64,000 nt of DNA from Zygnema cylindricum (lineage: Eukaryota; Streptophyta; Zygnematophyceae; Zygnematales; Zygnemataceae), in the NCBI GenBank assembly GCA_037447655.1, contig JBBHKE010001538.1:265701-329700 (forward strand), given 5' to 3'. A program made the position numbers and the translations under genes. Position 1 is the stretch's first letter; every line of letters begins with the position of its first letter. The notes below the pieces were generated by a model. The model was not told the origin of the DNA. It did no database searches and worked only from the letters and a program-made list of their open reading frames with translations. Positions 21,235 through 32,600 of this stretch are shown piece by piece.

Positions 21235-23600
21235 CTTTCTAACATGTTTCCATTGACCTCCTTGTGAGTTAATCTTATTATCTTTCTATCTCCGTCTCTC
21301 TCTACCTAAATTCGTAAAATATACCCTGCTTCGCCCCTATCTTTTATCTAAAATCTACCTTTTGGATCCGTTTTCAGCTTATTTATTTTATCGATAGATT
21401 TACTTCATCAACATAAATTGTAATAAATATAATTCCTTTCTCATCTTTAAACAAATAAATTGAGTGATGTGAGCTGATCTGAATGTATCCCAATCTTATA
21501 AGAAACTCATCGAGCTTGTTATTCTATTGCCGGGGCACCTGTTTTAGCCCATTCAAAGATTTGATCAATCGACAAACCTTGCTATCCTCCCCTTGCTAAA
21601 CAATTCTTTCGGGTTGTCGCATAAAGATCTCCTCTTCCAACTCTCCATGTAGGAAGGTCGTCTTGATGTCCATTTGATGTACTTCCATGTCTTCTGCTGC
21701 TGCCAAACTAAGAAGTATCCGGACGGAGGGAAACCTAACGACTGGGGCAAATGTCTCCTCGTAGTCAATTCCCTCTTTGTGGGTAAATCCTTTCGCCACT
21801 AACCGAGCCTCGTAGGGCTCAATGGTGTTATCCGGGTTAAGTTTCAATTTAAACACCCACTTATACCTGATTGGCTTTCTGTCAAGAGGACAGTCCACCA
21901 ATTCTCATGTATCGGCTGCCATAATCAAAGCCATCTCCTAATTAATGGTAGTCTTCCACGAGTTCCTTTCCGATTAGTTCATCGCCTCACCATAAGTCTG
22001 GGGTTCATCCGGGTGAGACAGTTTGGTTACCTTGTTGTTAACTTATTTCTCTTGCAGTCTTTTGCTACTTCTCCTTCAACCCTCAAACTTTGATGCTGGA
22101 ATGGATGGTTCTTGTGGATTCTTTCGAATAGTTTTGACTTCTCCCCTATTCCTTGATTCCGGGTCTATTTCCACCACGTCTTCTGCTTCAGTTGGAGTTG
22201 GCACTAGGGGTTCTACTTCTGAATCCTCCTCGGTCTGATTTGTACCTGCAAGATCATCATCTTCTCAAAAACGTGGATAGTTATGAAGCTCAAAGTCATC
22301 AATATTTTCTGACTTAAATCTGATTTTACTGTCTTTGTATGCTTAAAGGGATCTGTAGATTTCCCTTTATCTATAACCACTAGATGCTTCACTAGGATTA
22401 TATCTTCTCTCTTAAGGTCATAGACTTTATATCCTTTTACATCTTCATCATATCCTAGCACATATCTTAGTTTTCTTTTTGGATCCAACTTCCTACTTGA
22501 CCGATCTGTGCTTAGACTGAACAGTTGACTACTGAAAACCTTTAAGTGTGTTACATCTGGTGTTTGGCCGGTCCATCTCTCATAAGGAGTTTGGCCTTTT
22601 ACTTCTTGAGATAATTAGCACAATTCATTGGTTGTGTCTAGAAACTCTTTGTTATCTTCTTATCGGACAACATACTCCTAACACTATCACTTAGTGTCCT
22701 ATTTAACCTCTCGGCTACACCATTCTGCTCAAGATTTTTATGGACTGTCTTTTGATGTTGCACTCCATCTTTTCTCACAAAATCCTCAAATTGATTGGAG
22801 GTATATTCCCCCCCATTATCACTCTTTACTCTCTTAATAGAGGTTTCCTGAAGTTTCTCACTCCACGCTTTATATTCTTTAAAAACTTGTGGAGCCTCTG
22901 AATTATTTTTAAGAGAGTGAATTATTTTTAAGAAAGTACACTATAGAATAGTGAGACCAATCGTCAATGATTGTCATCATAAACCTCTTACCCTTGGGTA
23001 AAGGCACTTTGGCTGGTCCCCAAACACCTCTGTGTACCAAGTCTAAAACGTTTTCTCCTTTATAAGTGGTTTCTTTTGGGAAGGGTCACTTGTGTGCCTT
23101 ACCTTGAGCACAATCACTATAATCACTTAGGTTTTCACTTTCTCCAAACTGAATTCCTTCCACTATTCCCATCTTTATCATTTCTTTCAACTTATCTAAA
23201 TGCACATGTCCAAGCCTCTTATGCCACAACATAATATCATGAACACCAACATAATAAAGTTTATTCTTTTCATTGCTTAAATTCAGCCTAAACATCCCTT
23301 TGCTACCTTTTTGAGCAGTGAAATAAACTTCCTCCTCAAAGCTAGCAGAACAGGTTCCCTTCCTAGTGCTAGTCTCAAAACCCTTATCATCTAACACTGA
23401 CGTTGAGATAAGGTTTTTTTTAACTATGGAATAAACAACACATCAGAGAATGCCATTATGGATGTCTTTCCCTCCACTAAGACTTTTCGATCTACCGATC
23501 CCACCATAGTAGTAGTGACTACTCTCCCATCACCATACTCTATCTCTACGGTGGGAATCTTTCTCATCTTAGTGAAAAACTGTTTGTCCTTACACATGCA
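21235..23600 (-). pseudogene. RLC-3 RT, integrase and end of protease (broken)
   Basis: RT: RYKWVFKLKLNPDNT, EGIDYEETFAPVVRFPSVRILLSLAAAEDMEVHQMDIKTTFLHGELEEEIFMRQP (21596-21901). The RT catalytic region near 21400 is frameshifted. Integrase linker at 22213-22488 (LGYDEDVKGYKVYDLKREDIILVKHLVV). Integrase DDE core (22600-23060) is full of stops. GAG-pre-integrase LWHKRLGHVHLDKLKEM with SDCAQGKAHK at 23086-23397. Protease downstream part (KIPTVEIEYGDGRVVTT) ends near 23600, where homology stops abruptly before the DSGA site. Confidence 0.86.
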
Positions 23601-23944
23601 TAAAGGTGTTGTCCATAGCCATTTCTAGCCATGGATTCACCCTCGGAAGCACCACAGACTACCCCAAAAACAGCCTACTTTGGATACACACAGAATTCAA
23701 CAGAATTAACAAAATAGGCTGAAACTACATTAAAAGATATTATCTAGGATATAGAATAACCTCACAAAGTTTCAGACAAAAATAATAAACATAGAGATCA
23801 CATCATCTATTCAAAGTTGCAGAAAAACAGTCTGCCAGAAATTTGATAAAATAGACTAACTTCACAATGAAGTAAAACACAGACCAGGAACACAACAGGC
23901 CTGAAAATCTGTGACAATATTACGAGTATAGATAGGAACACACA
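23601..23944. other. unidentified sequence between RLC-3 and RLC-5
   Basis: About 345 bp unlike any other part of the window. On the minus strand it is T-rich, contains TTCCGAG shortly before an ATG (MARNGYGQH), and so resembles the U5-to-gag junction of another LTR element. This is a guess; no second copy is present for comparison. Confidence 0.35.
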
Positions 23945-24123
23945 TATTGAAATTTAAGTATTTTCTAGTCTGTATTAGGATAGAAAAAAGCAGAGGCAAC
24001 CTCCCTCTTACTCCCTTCTCCAAGCCCCCAAACTTGTTTTAGTCACTAAAAGCTAGATAGGGAGCTAGAGCCATGGTTGCGTGGGACCTTTAAAGAGACA
24101 GGGAGAAATTTGGTAGATTTACC

Positions 24124-24205
24124 AAAAAAAGAGATTGACGGACCCAGGATTTGATCCTGGTACATATCGTCTGTCAATCTGCCTGTAGCCGTTAGCTTTG
24201 TCTTA
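24124..24205 (-). other. antisense tRNA-like Pol III cassette (RLC-5 5' LTR)
   Basis: Minus strand: AAGCTAACGGCTAC (A-box-like), GTC-side outer stem pairing 24170-24178 with 24135-24143 (one mismatch), T-arm CCAGG-ATCAAAT-CCTGG (24144-24160), T7 at 24124-24130. The T-stem equals that of initiator tRNA-Met. Confidence 0.68.
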
Positions 24206-24435
24206 TAGACTAAAACGTGTGCTGAGATATATAGGGTTCAATCAACATTTAAATGTTAACACATAGACTAATTTATTAAACGTAAAAACAATATTCTCAG
24301 CACATAGATACAACTAGATTTAGTACGAATTTGGATACCGCACAAAACAAATGTGCGGCATATTTATTTCGACGGCTATAATTAAAAGTCGGTCTTGATC
24401 GAAGAGCCATGGTGGGAGCCGATATCGCGAAGTGG

Positions 24436-24722
24436 GCGTTTTGGCGTTTTTCGGTCACCGCCACTCCGGATGACACGTGGCAACATCTTACGGGTTTGCG
24501 GAATCTTCGAAGCGCACAATAACAAGTCAAGATGTGACAGATGTCATCGTTATGGCCATGCCGTACAAATACCGTACAAAAAGTACTATGACACATGTAC
24601 TTTATGTATGGTACAGTCTTGTGATTGGTGCCGTACCTCAGTAGTAGAGGGTTTAGAGAGGGGTTTAAGACTTCGAAAAATAGTAGGTAGGCGCCTCTTT
24701 GTGAGAGAGCTTCTGTATAAAA
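24436..24722 (+). promoter_or_regulatory. LTR promoter: GGCG box, G-box, GTAC cluster, TATA box
   Basis: In order: TTTTGGCGTTTTTCGG (24439-24454), TGACACGTGGC (G-box/ABRE-like, 24471-24481), several GTAC words (24562-24640), TATAAAA (24716-24722). The same order recurs in all full LTRs here. Transcription would start roughly 30-40 bp after the TATA box, near the conserved CTGCTCAAGGGAG. Confidence 0.65.
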
Positions 24723-25091
24723 GGTCAACTTTTACCAGCCATAACTAACTGCTCAAGGGAGTAGATTCAAAGATTGTTTTTGCTGCAACCTCAAGGGAAT
24801 CATCGCTACACATGGGTGTAGTCAGTCAAAGATTTTGCTTGCGAGGGTGGCTGCATTTGTAAGGGAAAGTCACGGTGGGGGAATATGTCCAAATACTCAT
24901 ATTCTAACTTTGCACTCTGTGGGGAAACTGAGCACACAAATTGTCTTCTTTCAAAGGGGTGAAGCTCTATTGGGGTTCTGACTGTTAGGGTTTCAGTCAT
25001 TTGGGTTTGTATCAAATTAGAGTCGGCACTATCTAGATAAGCTTCTTTGGATCTGCGATTTCTGTGGGGGAGTGGAGCTCACATAATTTCA

Positions 25092-25106
25092 GGTTATGGG
25101 CGCACC
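25092..25106 (+). other. primer-binding site (RLC-5)
   Basis: GGTTATGGGCGCACC; one mismatch to the initiator tRNA-Met anticodon arm complement. Confidence 0.72.
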
Positions 25107-26960
25107 ATCTAGGGTGCCTATGTTTGATGAAAAAGACTTCACTTACCAAGAATTTACAATGGAGGGATTACTTTTCGAAAAGCAGTTATGGGGAATTGTT
25201 TCAAGACAAGTGAGGTGTCCGCCACTGGGCTTCGGTTGAACTCACTATGGAGATTCATCAAGGACTTTCTAGAAAACCAAACGGAGTTCAGATGTAACGG
25301 AAGGTGAAAGGGATATTATTGCCATGGAAGAGGGAAAAGGGGAGAAGGGTAAAGGAACACCTGTGGTGAGGGGAGCTAGGCTCTCGCCTACAATTCCACT
25401 TGTAGGGGTTATAGCTAAAACAAAAATTGAAGAAAATGACAATAAAATTTTGGAGTATAAAAATACTATAGCATAACATCTCATACTTAGAAACGTGTCT
25501 AAGTCCATAACTATCACTCTTACAAAGCTAACCAAGTGTTCAAAAATATGGGATACACTAATTCAGATTAATATGAGTGAGACTATACAGAGGCAACAAT
25601 TAATAAAACGGGAAATAGAGGCCTATGTTTATAAAGGCGGTAGCATGGTAGAGTTTTGCAATGATATTGAGGCGTTATATGTCGAGCTTGCTAGTGCAGG
25701 ATATGTAGAATGCGAGGAGAAAAAATTGACACACTAATCATGAAACTTCCAGATGAGTACGACAACATCATTAACCGTATGCAGGAAATGGATTGCTCCT
25801 CATGGACTTGGAGCATTACCACGGAGATGATTCTTGTGAGGGAAAGCACTTTGGAGCTTTGTAGAAGAAGTGACAGGGTGAATGCAGTGACAACTGGTGG
25901 TGATTGGCGGAAGCGTGATGAGTGGAAAGATGGTGATTGGCAGAAGCGTGGTGAGAGGAAGAAAGATAAAGATAAGCCTTATTCAAACTTCGGTGGAAAA
26001 AGAGGAAGAGGAAAAGAAAAGGGAGCTTCGAAAGGAGGGGTTTGCTTCTTTTGTAGGAAACCGGGTCACTATATGGCAAAATGTCGTTGTTTGGAAAAAA
26101 ATAGAAGTTGGAATGTGAATGAGGAGGAAAAAGGGGGGGAGGAGAAACATGATGAAAATATTTTGTAGCTTCTCCACATCGGTAGTATGGGGAAGAGAGA
26201 AAAGCACATATAAATTCCACGAAAGCAACAATGTGCTTTTGGAGGTATAAAATAGGTAAAAAGAAAGGAGGTACTTAAAGAAGTTAAAATAATAAGGATA
26301 TTTTCATAGATATTTTGGAGACAGAAAAATGGTCAAAAGAGGAGACTTCAACGGATTCCATAGAAAGGGGAGAAGTAAATCTAGAAGGGGCTCCAAAAGA
26401 TAGGGGAGAAGAGGAATATTTAATGAAAGGTTTAGGGGAGGAGACATATTTATTGGGAATCAAAATAGAAAGTGATAGTGGAAAGAATTCCATAGGAGAG
26501 AGTGAGGGAAGTTCAAAAAATGGGTAATTATCATGGACAAATATATGAGTACGGAAGATGTAGATTTTATGAGGAACTCAGTGGGGAATCTTGATTTAAG
26601 GATAAATTTGGGGGGTAATGGATTTGACATCACTAATGGGAGTGATGCCATTTATGAAGGTGTGCCTGTAAAAGTGTTAGCATCTGGGTATATGTTGCAG
26701 GTTGGGGATGGGGCTGGCTGTTTGAATTGCAAGTGGGAATCTGGATTTTACTAGGATGAAAAAGGTATGAGGTGGATAAAATCCTTGCTCCAAAAGCCCG
26801 GATTTATGAAAAACGGCATACAAAAAAAAATGTGTGATGCAATTATTATTTCGGTTCATCTAATACAGTGTTTCAAATACGAGGGTATTTTCTTAAAGTT
26901 TTATGAAAGGAAATCAAAAAGAAAAAAAAATGTTTTTTTTGTTGTTTTTTTTTGTTATTA
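25096..26960 (+). pseudogene. RLC-5 gag/pol-relic protein (broken)
   Basis: Same domain order as the RLC-4 protein: MGAPSRVPMF start, FTMEGLLFEKQLWGI box, gag core (25495-25737, TETIQRQQLIKREIEAYVYKGGSMVEFC-like), two RKRDE-type repeats, zinc knuckle CFFCRKPGHYMAKC (near 26040-26080). The pol relic follows: EERGEVNLEG-like segment, GLGEETYLLGI, GYMLQVGDGAGCLNCKWE, MRWIKSLL, FKYEGIFLKFYERK and a basic tail. Stops near 26166 and 26756 and frameshifts break the frame that RLC-4 keeps open. Confidence 0.85.
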
Positions 26961-27001
26961 AGAGTGATTGAAAGAAAAAGTAGACTAGAAAATAAGGGGA
27001 G

Positions 27002-27211
27002 TGTTGAAATTTAAGTATTTTCAAGTCTGTATTAGGATAGAAAAGAGCAGAGGCAACCTGCCTCTAACTCCCTTCTCTAAGCCCCCACACTTGTTGTAGT
27101 CACTAGTGTTGAAATTTAAGTATTTTCAAGTTTGTATTAGGATAGAAAAGAGTAGAGGCAGCTTGCCTCTAACTCCCTTCTCCAAGCCCCCAAACTTTTT
27201 TTAGTCACTAA
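27002..27211 (+). repeat. tandem duplication of the LTR start
   Basis: Two ~105-bp copies (27002-27106 and 27107-27211), each beginning TGTTGAAATTTAAGTATTTT, differing at about 8 positions. The 5' LTR has a single copy. Confidence 0.85.
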
Positions 27212-27285
27212 AAGCTAGATAGGGAGCTAGAGCCATGGTTGCCTAGGACCTTTAAAGAGACAGGGAGAAATTTGGTAGATTTACC

Positions 27286-27365
27286 AAAAAAGAGATTGAC
27301 GGACCCAGGATTTGATCCTGGTACCTATCGTCTGTCAATCTGCATGTAGCCGTTAGCTTTGTCTT
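27286..27365 (-). other. antisense tRNA-like Pol III cassette (RLC-5 3' LTR)
   Basis: As at 24124-24205: A-box-like AAGCTAACGGCTAC, T-arm CCAGG/CCTGG, outer stem, T6 at 27286-27291. Confidence 0.67.
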
Positions 27366-28251
27366 ATAGACTAAAACGTGTGCTGAGATATATAGGGTTC
27401 AATCAACATTTAAATGTTAACACATAGACTAATTTATTAAACGTAAAAAAAATATTCTCAGCACATAGATACAACTAGATTTAGTACGAATTTGGATACC
27501 GCACGAAACAAATGTGCGGCATATTTATTTCGACGGCTAGAATTAAAAGCCGGTCTTGATCGAAGAGCCATGGTGGGAGCCGATATCGCGAAGTGGGCGT
27601 TTGGCGTTTTTCGGTCACCGCCACTCCGGATGACACGTGGCAACATCTTACGGGTTTGCGGAATCTTCGAAGCGCACGATAACAAGTCAAGATGTGACAG
27701 ATGTCATCGTTATGGCCATGCCGTACAAATACCGTACAAAAAGTACTATGACACATGTACTTTATGTATGGTACAGTCTTGTGATTGGTGCCGTACCTCA
27801 GTAGTAGAGGGTTTAGAGAGGGGTTTATGACTTAGAAAAATAGTAGGTAGCAGCTTCTTTTTGAGAGAGCCTCTCTACAAAAGGTTAACTTTGACCAGCC
27901 ACAACTAACTGCTCAAGGGAGCAAATTTAGAGATTTTTTTTGTTGCGGACTAAAGGGAATCATCGCTACACATGGGTGTAGTCAGTCAGAGATTTTGCTT
28001 GCCAGGGTGGCTGCATTTGTATGGGAAATTCAAAGTGAGCGAATGTGTCCAAATACTCATATTCTAACTTTGCACTTTTTTGGGAAACTGAGCACACAGA
28101 TTGTCTTCTTTTAGGAGGGTGAAGATCTATTGGGGTTCTGACTATTACGTTGTCGGCCATTTGGGTTTGTATCAAATTCGAGTTGGCAATATCTAGATTA
28201 TTTTTTTTAGATATGCGATTTCTGTAAGGGATTGGAGCTTATAGAATTTCA

Positions 28252-29040
28252 TGGTGAGTGTACTCGTAGAGGACACTTTGCACACACTGAACGTGTGAAA
28301 TCGGGGCCGCGTGGAAAAGAGAGAAAATATCCACGATGATTATGTGATTGTAGGTGGCACAGGCTATGTGCCTTCCGCCTAGGTTGTTGCGAATCTGTCG
28401 AAATTATCATGTCACGCTCCCACCATCAAAGTTTGTTGTTGCCTTTTTGTCGTTCCGTTTTGAAATTTGAGATAGTGCATTAATACACTCTACATGAGTC
28501 ATTAGTAACCTCAGCTATACACCGCTGTTGTATATTTTTACTTTCGCAGGTACAGATTTTGCGTTCAGATTTTGCTTTCAAAGATACTTTGAAGATTTTT
28601 AACAACTAATATTAACCTTCGTGGTATCAACCAGAATAAGCCAGGAAAATAAAAAGTGGTTTACGAACACGACCAAATGGAAGACACACCAATCACTAAA
28701 TGTAATTGAACATTTAATGATATCGCTAATTGAAGTTTGGCCTAAGTTGGTATCAACCCATTACTACGCCAGTAATCAACCGATTACTAAGGAGGTGTTT
28801 TTTGACTAGTAAGGTGGTAATTACTAAGCAGGTATCGCCCAATTACTAAGTTGGTATCGGATTATTACTAGGCCAAAATAGACTGATTATTTAGCTCGTA
28901 AGGGTAGTTGCTATGCAGATATCGAGGGACTTCTAAGCTTATGTAGACTCATACTAATTTTGTACCGATGGGTTATTTGGTTCGTATTGGTTGATTACTA
29001 ATTTGGTATCAGTCGATTACTAAGTTGACATCAACCAACT
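28252..29040. other. unique DNA with shared block and minisatellite
   Basis: 28265-28345 repeats the block at 15413-15490. 28350-28730 has no recognisable feature. 28735-29040 is a decayed minisatellite. Confidence 0.6.
28735..29040 (+). repeat. decayed minisatellite, 21-22 bp unit
   Basis: About a dozen variants of GATTACTAAGTTGGTATCRRC, clearest at 28819-28860 and 28990-29035. Intervening units carry substitutions and indels. It runs directly into RLC-6 integrase. Confidence 0.7.
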
Positions 29041-29848
29041 TTATGACTAATATTAAGATGGTGAAGATGGTGAAGACTAATATGATAGAAGGTGTCAAGC
29101 TTGGTGAAAAGGAATCCCATGTTTGTGATGGTTGTGCTCTAGGAAAGCTTCATAACCTTCCCCTACCACAGAATTCAGATTATCGAGCAAAGGATCTTCT
29201 CGGCCTTATCCACTCGGATGTATGGGGATCGGCCAAAGTTCCTTCCCTTGGTGGAAGGAAATACCTTGTTACCTTCACTGATGACCACTCACGTTTCATT
29301 CCAGTGTACTTTATGAAGGAGATGAGTGAGGTCTTCACACATTTCAAGCATTTCCGGATCTGGGAGGAGAAACTCCACGGAAAATCGATCCTTGCTTTGC
29401 GATCAGACAACGGTGGAGAGTATGTATCAAATGCCTTTGCTGAATAATTAAAAGAAAATGGAATTTCTCATGAGTTTACTGTTCCATACACTCTTGAACA
29501 TAATGGTGTGGCTAAAAGACTCAATAGGATCTTGAATGAATGTGCTATGTCTATCATGATGGATAAAGGTGTAGATCCAAAATTTTGGGGGGAAGCTTTT
29601 CAGTGTGATTTTTTACATTAGAAATAGAATAGAAACCAGATCTGTGAAGGATAAAACACCTTTTGAAATGTGGAAAGGAAGAAAGCCGAATGTTAGTCAC
29701 TTTAGAGTATTTAGAAGTAAGTGTTTTATGTTAGATAACCTTCCAAATTGGAAATTATGTCCGAAATCTGTACCTAGGATATTTTTGGGCTATGATGATG
29801 AGTCTGTAGGATATACAGTTACAATTCAGATTGCTAGAAATGTTTAGG
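29041..29848 (+). pseudogene. RLC-6 integrase (broken, N-terminus lost)
   Basis: Starts within the zinc region (VCDGCALGKLHNLPLP), then LIHSDVWGSAKVPSLGGRKYLVTFTDDHSRF, LRSDNGGEYVSNAF (stop at 29446 right after), EHNGVAKRLNRI (catalytic Glu of the DDE triad replaced by Lys in this copy), and after a frameshift near 29610 the segment KDKTPFEMWKGRKPNVSHFRVF to GYTVTIQIARNV. The start is lost to the minisatellite junction. Confidence 0.87.
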
Positions 29849-29910
29849 TCAAAGAAAAAAGTCAATATGTTGATGTTTTTAGCATGAATGAGGCGGAAAA
29901 GGCATAAAAA

Positions 29911-31798
29911 TTGCAGGAATATGTCATCCTTCAGCAAATTCCTTTCAAGCAAACAGCGGTTTCTTCCTCTATATCTAAATTACCACATGTTTTGGGGCTG
30001 CTTGATCCACCCACTATTGCAACTACTACCAGAACACCTCCTCCTCCTCCTGTTCTTCCTCCAAGACAACGTCGAGGACCAACAATTCTCGCTTCAAATT
30101 TTCCAGGGGGAAAAAGACAAAGCAGCCGGCTCAGAGGTGACCGAGTGCATCATGCCTATTCTGCAATCACAGAGGAGCCTCTTACCATTCAAGAAGCTTT
30201 CTCCGTTCCGGAAAAAGATCTGTGGATTGCTGCAGCGAATGACGAGATAAAGTCAATTATGGAGGCTCAAACTTGGGAGCTTCGGGAACTTCCATCGGAT
30301 CGAAAAGCGATTGGTTGTAAGTGGGTATTCAAGTTAAAACTGAATCCCAATAATACCATTGAGAGATATAAGGCCAAGCTTGTTGCTAAGGGGTATAGCC
30401 AGAAAGAGGGCATTGATTATGAAGAGACGTTCTCACCTGTATTTCGTTTTCTTACTGTTAGGATTCTCTTATCTTTAGCAGCAATAGAGGATATGGAATT
30501 GCATCAAATGGATGTGAAGACCGCTTTCTTGCATGGGGATTTGGAGGAAGTTATATATATGAAGCAGCTAGAGGGATATGTAGAAAAAGGGAAAAAAAAT
30601 CTGGTTTGTAAATTGTTGAAGTCCCTTTATGGTCTGAAGCAGGCTCCACAACAGTGGAACCTAAAACTGGATGAATTTTTGACAAATCTTGGCTATACTA
30701 AAATCAGTTAGATCATTGAGTTTATGTAATGGAAGGGGAAGATGGAGTGATATATACTGTTGTTTATGTTGATGATTTGCTGTTGCTAAGCAAATCCATT
30801 AATGAAATTAACAAAATAAAAACAACTCTAAATTCCCGGTTTGAAATGAAAGATTTAGGGGAGGCTAAGTATATTTTGGGAATTCAGGTAGAAAGGGATA
30901 GAAAACATAGACTAATTTATTTGACACAGAAATAAGCCATTGGAAACATGCTTGAAAGGTTCGGCATGTCAGAGGCAAAGGGAAGTGCTACTCCCATGGA
31001 GTTCAGACAAAAAATAGAAGGGAAAGAATCACATGGTGGGGCTGTAGTTGATGACTCTTTGGAGTTAGGGAGGCAGATTCTATGTTCTCCATTCGTTACA
31101 AGAAGATCGTCGGAAGCCTCATCTACTTCATGAACTGTACCCGTCCGGATATTGCAGCAGCAATTGGAGCCTTAAGCCGAAGTTTGCAAAATCTAAAGAA
31201 GTCAAACTGGGAGGCAGCAAAGAGAGTTCTTTCATATCTTGCAGTAACTCGAAACCTCCGACTCTTTGTCGGTGGAGAGAAAGTAAAAATTCAGACATGG
31301 AGCAATGCCAGCTATGGAGATATGCTAAGCCAACGCTCTACTAATGGATACATTTTGAAATTTGGAAGTGGGACATGTTGTTGGAGCAGCAAACTTCAGA
31401 AGGTGACAGCTCAGTCTACTATGGAGGCTGAGTACATGGCGGCTAGTGCAGCCGTCAAAGAGTTACTTTAGGTAAAGTCTCTCCTTCAAGAGCTTTTATT
31501 TATGCAATCTAGACCTCAGGTAGTGTGGTGTGACAATTAGGCTGCCATTGCTATTGTATCTAACCCTAGCCATCACTTTAAGAGCAAACACATTGATATC
31601 AAGCTACACTTTGTGAGAGATAAGGTTATGGGAAGAGTTCTGAAAACTCAATTATTTACCATATGAGGAGATGGTTTATTTACCAGATGAGGAGATGGTT
31701 GCTGACATGATGACTAAACCCTTGCCTGCACCTAAATTAAAGTTTTGCAGAGAAGCATGTGGCTTAAGTGGCTAGCAGAGTCTAAATCTTTAGGGGAG
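29911..31798 (+). pseudogene. RLC-6 RT and RNase H (broken)
   Basis: A proline-rich linker (TRTPPPPPVLPPRQRRG) leads into RT: AIGCKWVFKLKLNPNNTIERYKAKLVAKG, EGIDYEETFSPVFR, HQMDVKTAFLHGDLEEVIYM, LYGLKQAPQQWNLKLDEFL. A stop and frameshift near 30708 precede VVYVDDLLLLSKS. A stop at 30933 and a shift near 31080 lead to RNase H: RPDIAAAIGALSRSL, STMEAEYMAASAAVKELL, then VVWCDN*AAIAIVSNPSHHFKSKHIDIKLHFVRDK. Ends at the polypurine tract TTTAGGGGAG (31789-31798). Confidence 0.88.
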
Positions 31799-32600
31799 TG
31801 TTGTTTTGGAAAGCTTTAGTCCTCTCTATGCCTCGAGTGTGATGGAGAGAGAGTTTCACGACTTAGCATATGTTTGGTAGTAAGTTCGTTTCATTACACA
31901 CCAAAATTGATGTTCCACTAGATCGGTAGGGAGTACACCTTTGTATGCACTCCCGAGACACAAGTCACTACAAGAAAGAAGACACTCCAGAACATCCGGT
32001 TGTTTGTTCATAGATACACACGAGGACAAAATGGCACATGGAGATTTGTCTAGGTGCCAAGATTTGTCTACGGTTCCGAATCTGATATGTACGCCGCGGA
32101 CGGAGACTGCCGACAAATGTTGGTCCGTGTAAACTACATACACGACAAATGACGTGGCATATAGAATCATACTCCTTTGTAAATATCTAGTTAAGTAGAT
32201 TTTTGTCTTTGTGTGGTTAGCTGATTAGAAAAGGAATCTTTTTGTATGATGTACCTTGTTCGGTTCGAGCCGTAGGTATTTATTGTACGGCTGGGATGCC
32301 TCCGTACGTTTAGCAGCATATGCTTTAGTGTATAATAGTAGGACTTAGACGACTTTGAAGGAATGAACACTTTGTAGTCAAAAACTTTACAGCCTATTTT
32401 TGGCATTTGTAACTGTGAATATCTCACAGATCTGTTAGCAGAACTACTTTTAATTTTTTTTGTGTGTTTATCCTGATATTATCTACACTATGGTAGATTT
32501 GCAGAGCTATTGTGTCTTTGGTTTGGATTTTATCAACTGTTGAAGTTGTTATTTTTCAGACCGGCTTTTGTGAAAGTTTCTTGCTTGGTTTGGTTCCGAG
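31799..32600 (+). repeat. RLC-6 LTR (right end uncertain)
   Basis: Begins TGTTGTTTTGG directly after the polypurine tract. No second copy exists in the window, so its right end is inferred only from the ATG at 32601 that resembles a gag start. T-rich U5-like tail at 32440-32600. Confidence 0.6.

Larger units (their letters stand above)
15511..23600 (-). mobile_element. RLC-3: Ty1/copia remnant hosting RLC-4
   Basis: 3' LTR, RNase H, [RLC-4], RT, integrase and the end of protease. Gag and the 5' LTR are lost at about 23600. The two halves fit where RLC-4 lies: the RT-RH region ends ...CATTTAGAAT at 17379 and resumes TTTCTAACATG at 21236, as in the uninterrupted copy RLC-9. Confidence 0.88.
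23945..25091 (+). repeat. RLC-5 5' LTR
   Basis: 1147 bp; starts TATTGAAATTT (TG mutated to TA) and ends CATAATTTCA. It shares blocks with the RLC-8 and solo-1 LTRs, including the AGAGCCATGGTTGC block (24068-24081). Confidence 0.88.
23945..28251 (+). mobile_element. RLC-5: decayed gag-only copia element
   Basis: LTRs at 23945-25091 and 27002-28251. Internal region of 1910 bp with the same gag plus shrunken-pol layout as RLC-4 and RLC-8, but with several stops. The flanks (GAACACACA left, TGGTGAGTG right) show no target duplication, so the two LTRs may derive from different insertions. Confidence 0.87.
27002..28251 (+). repeat. RLC-5 3' LTR
   Basis: 1250 bp including a ~105-bp tandem duplication of its first part. 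Preceded by the polypurine tract CTAGAAAATAAGGGGAG (26985-27001). Ends AGAATTTCA at 28251. Confidence 0.88.

Noticed and set aside
28735-29040. CRISPR-like array
   Set aside because: Repeats are degenerate and contiguous with no unique spacers of constant length; it is a eukaryotic minisatellite.
32230-32330. GGTTCGAGCC in the RLC-6 LTR as another Pol III B-box
   Set aside because: No A-box at the right distance and no T-run just after it; single short match.
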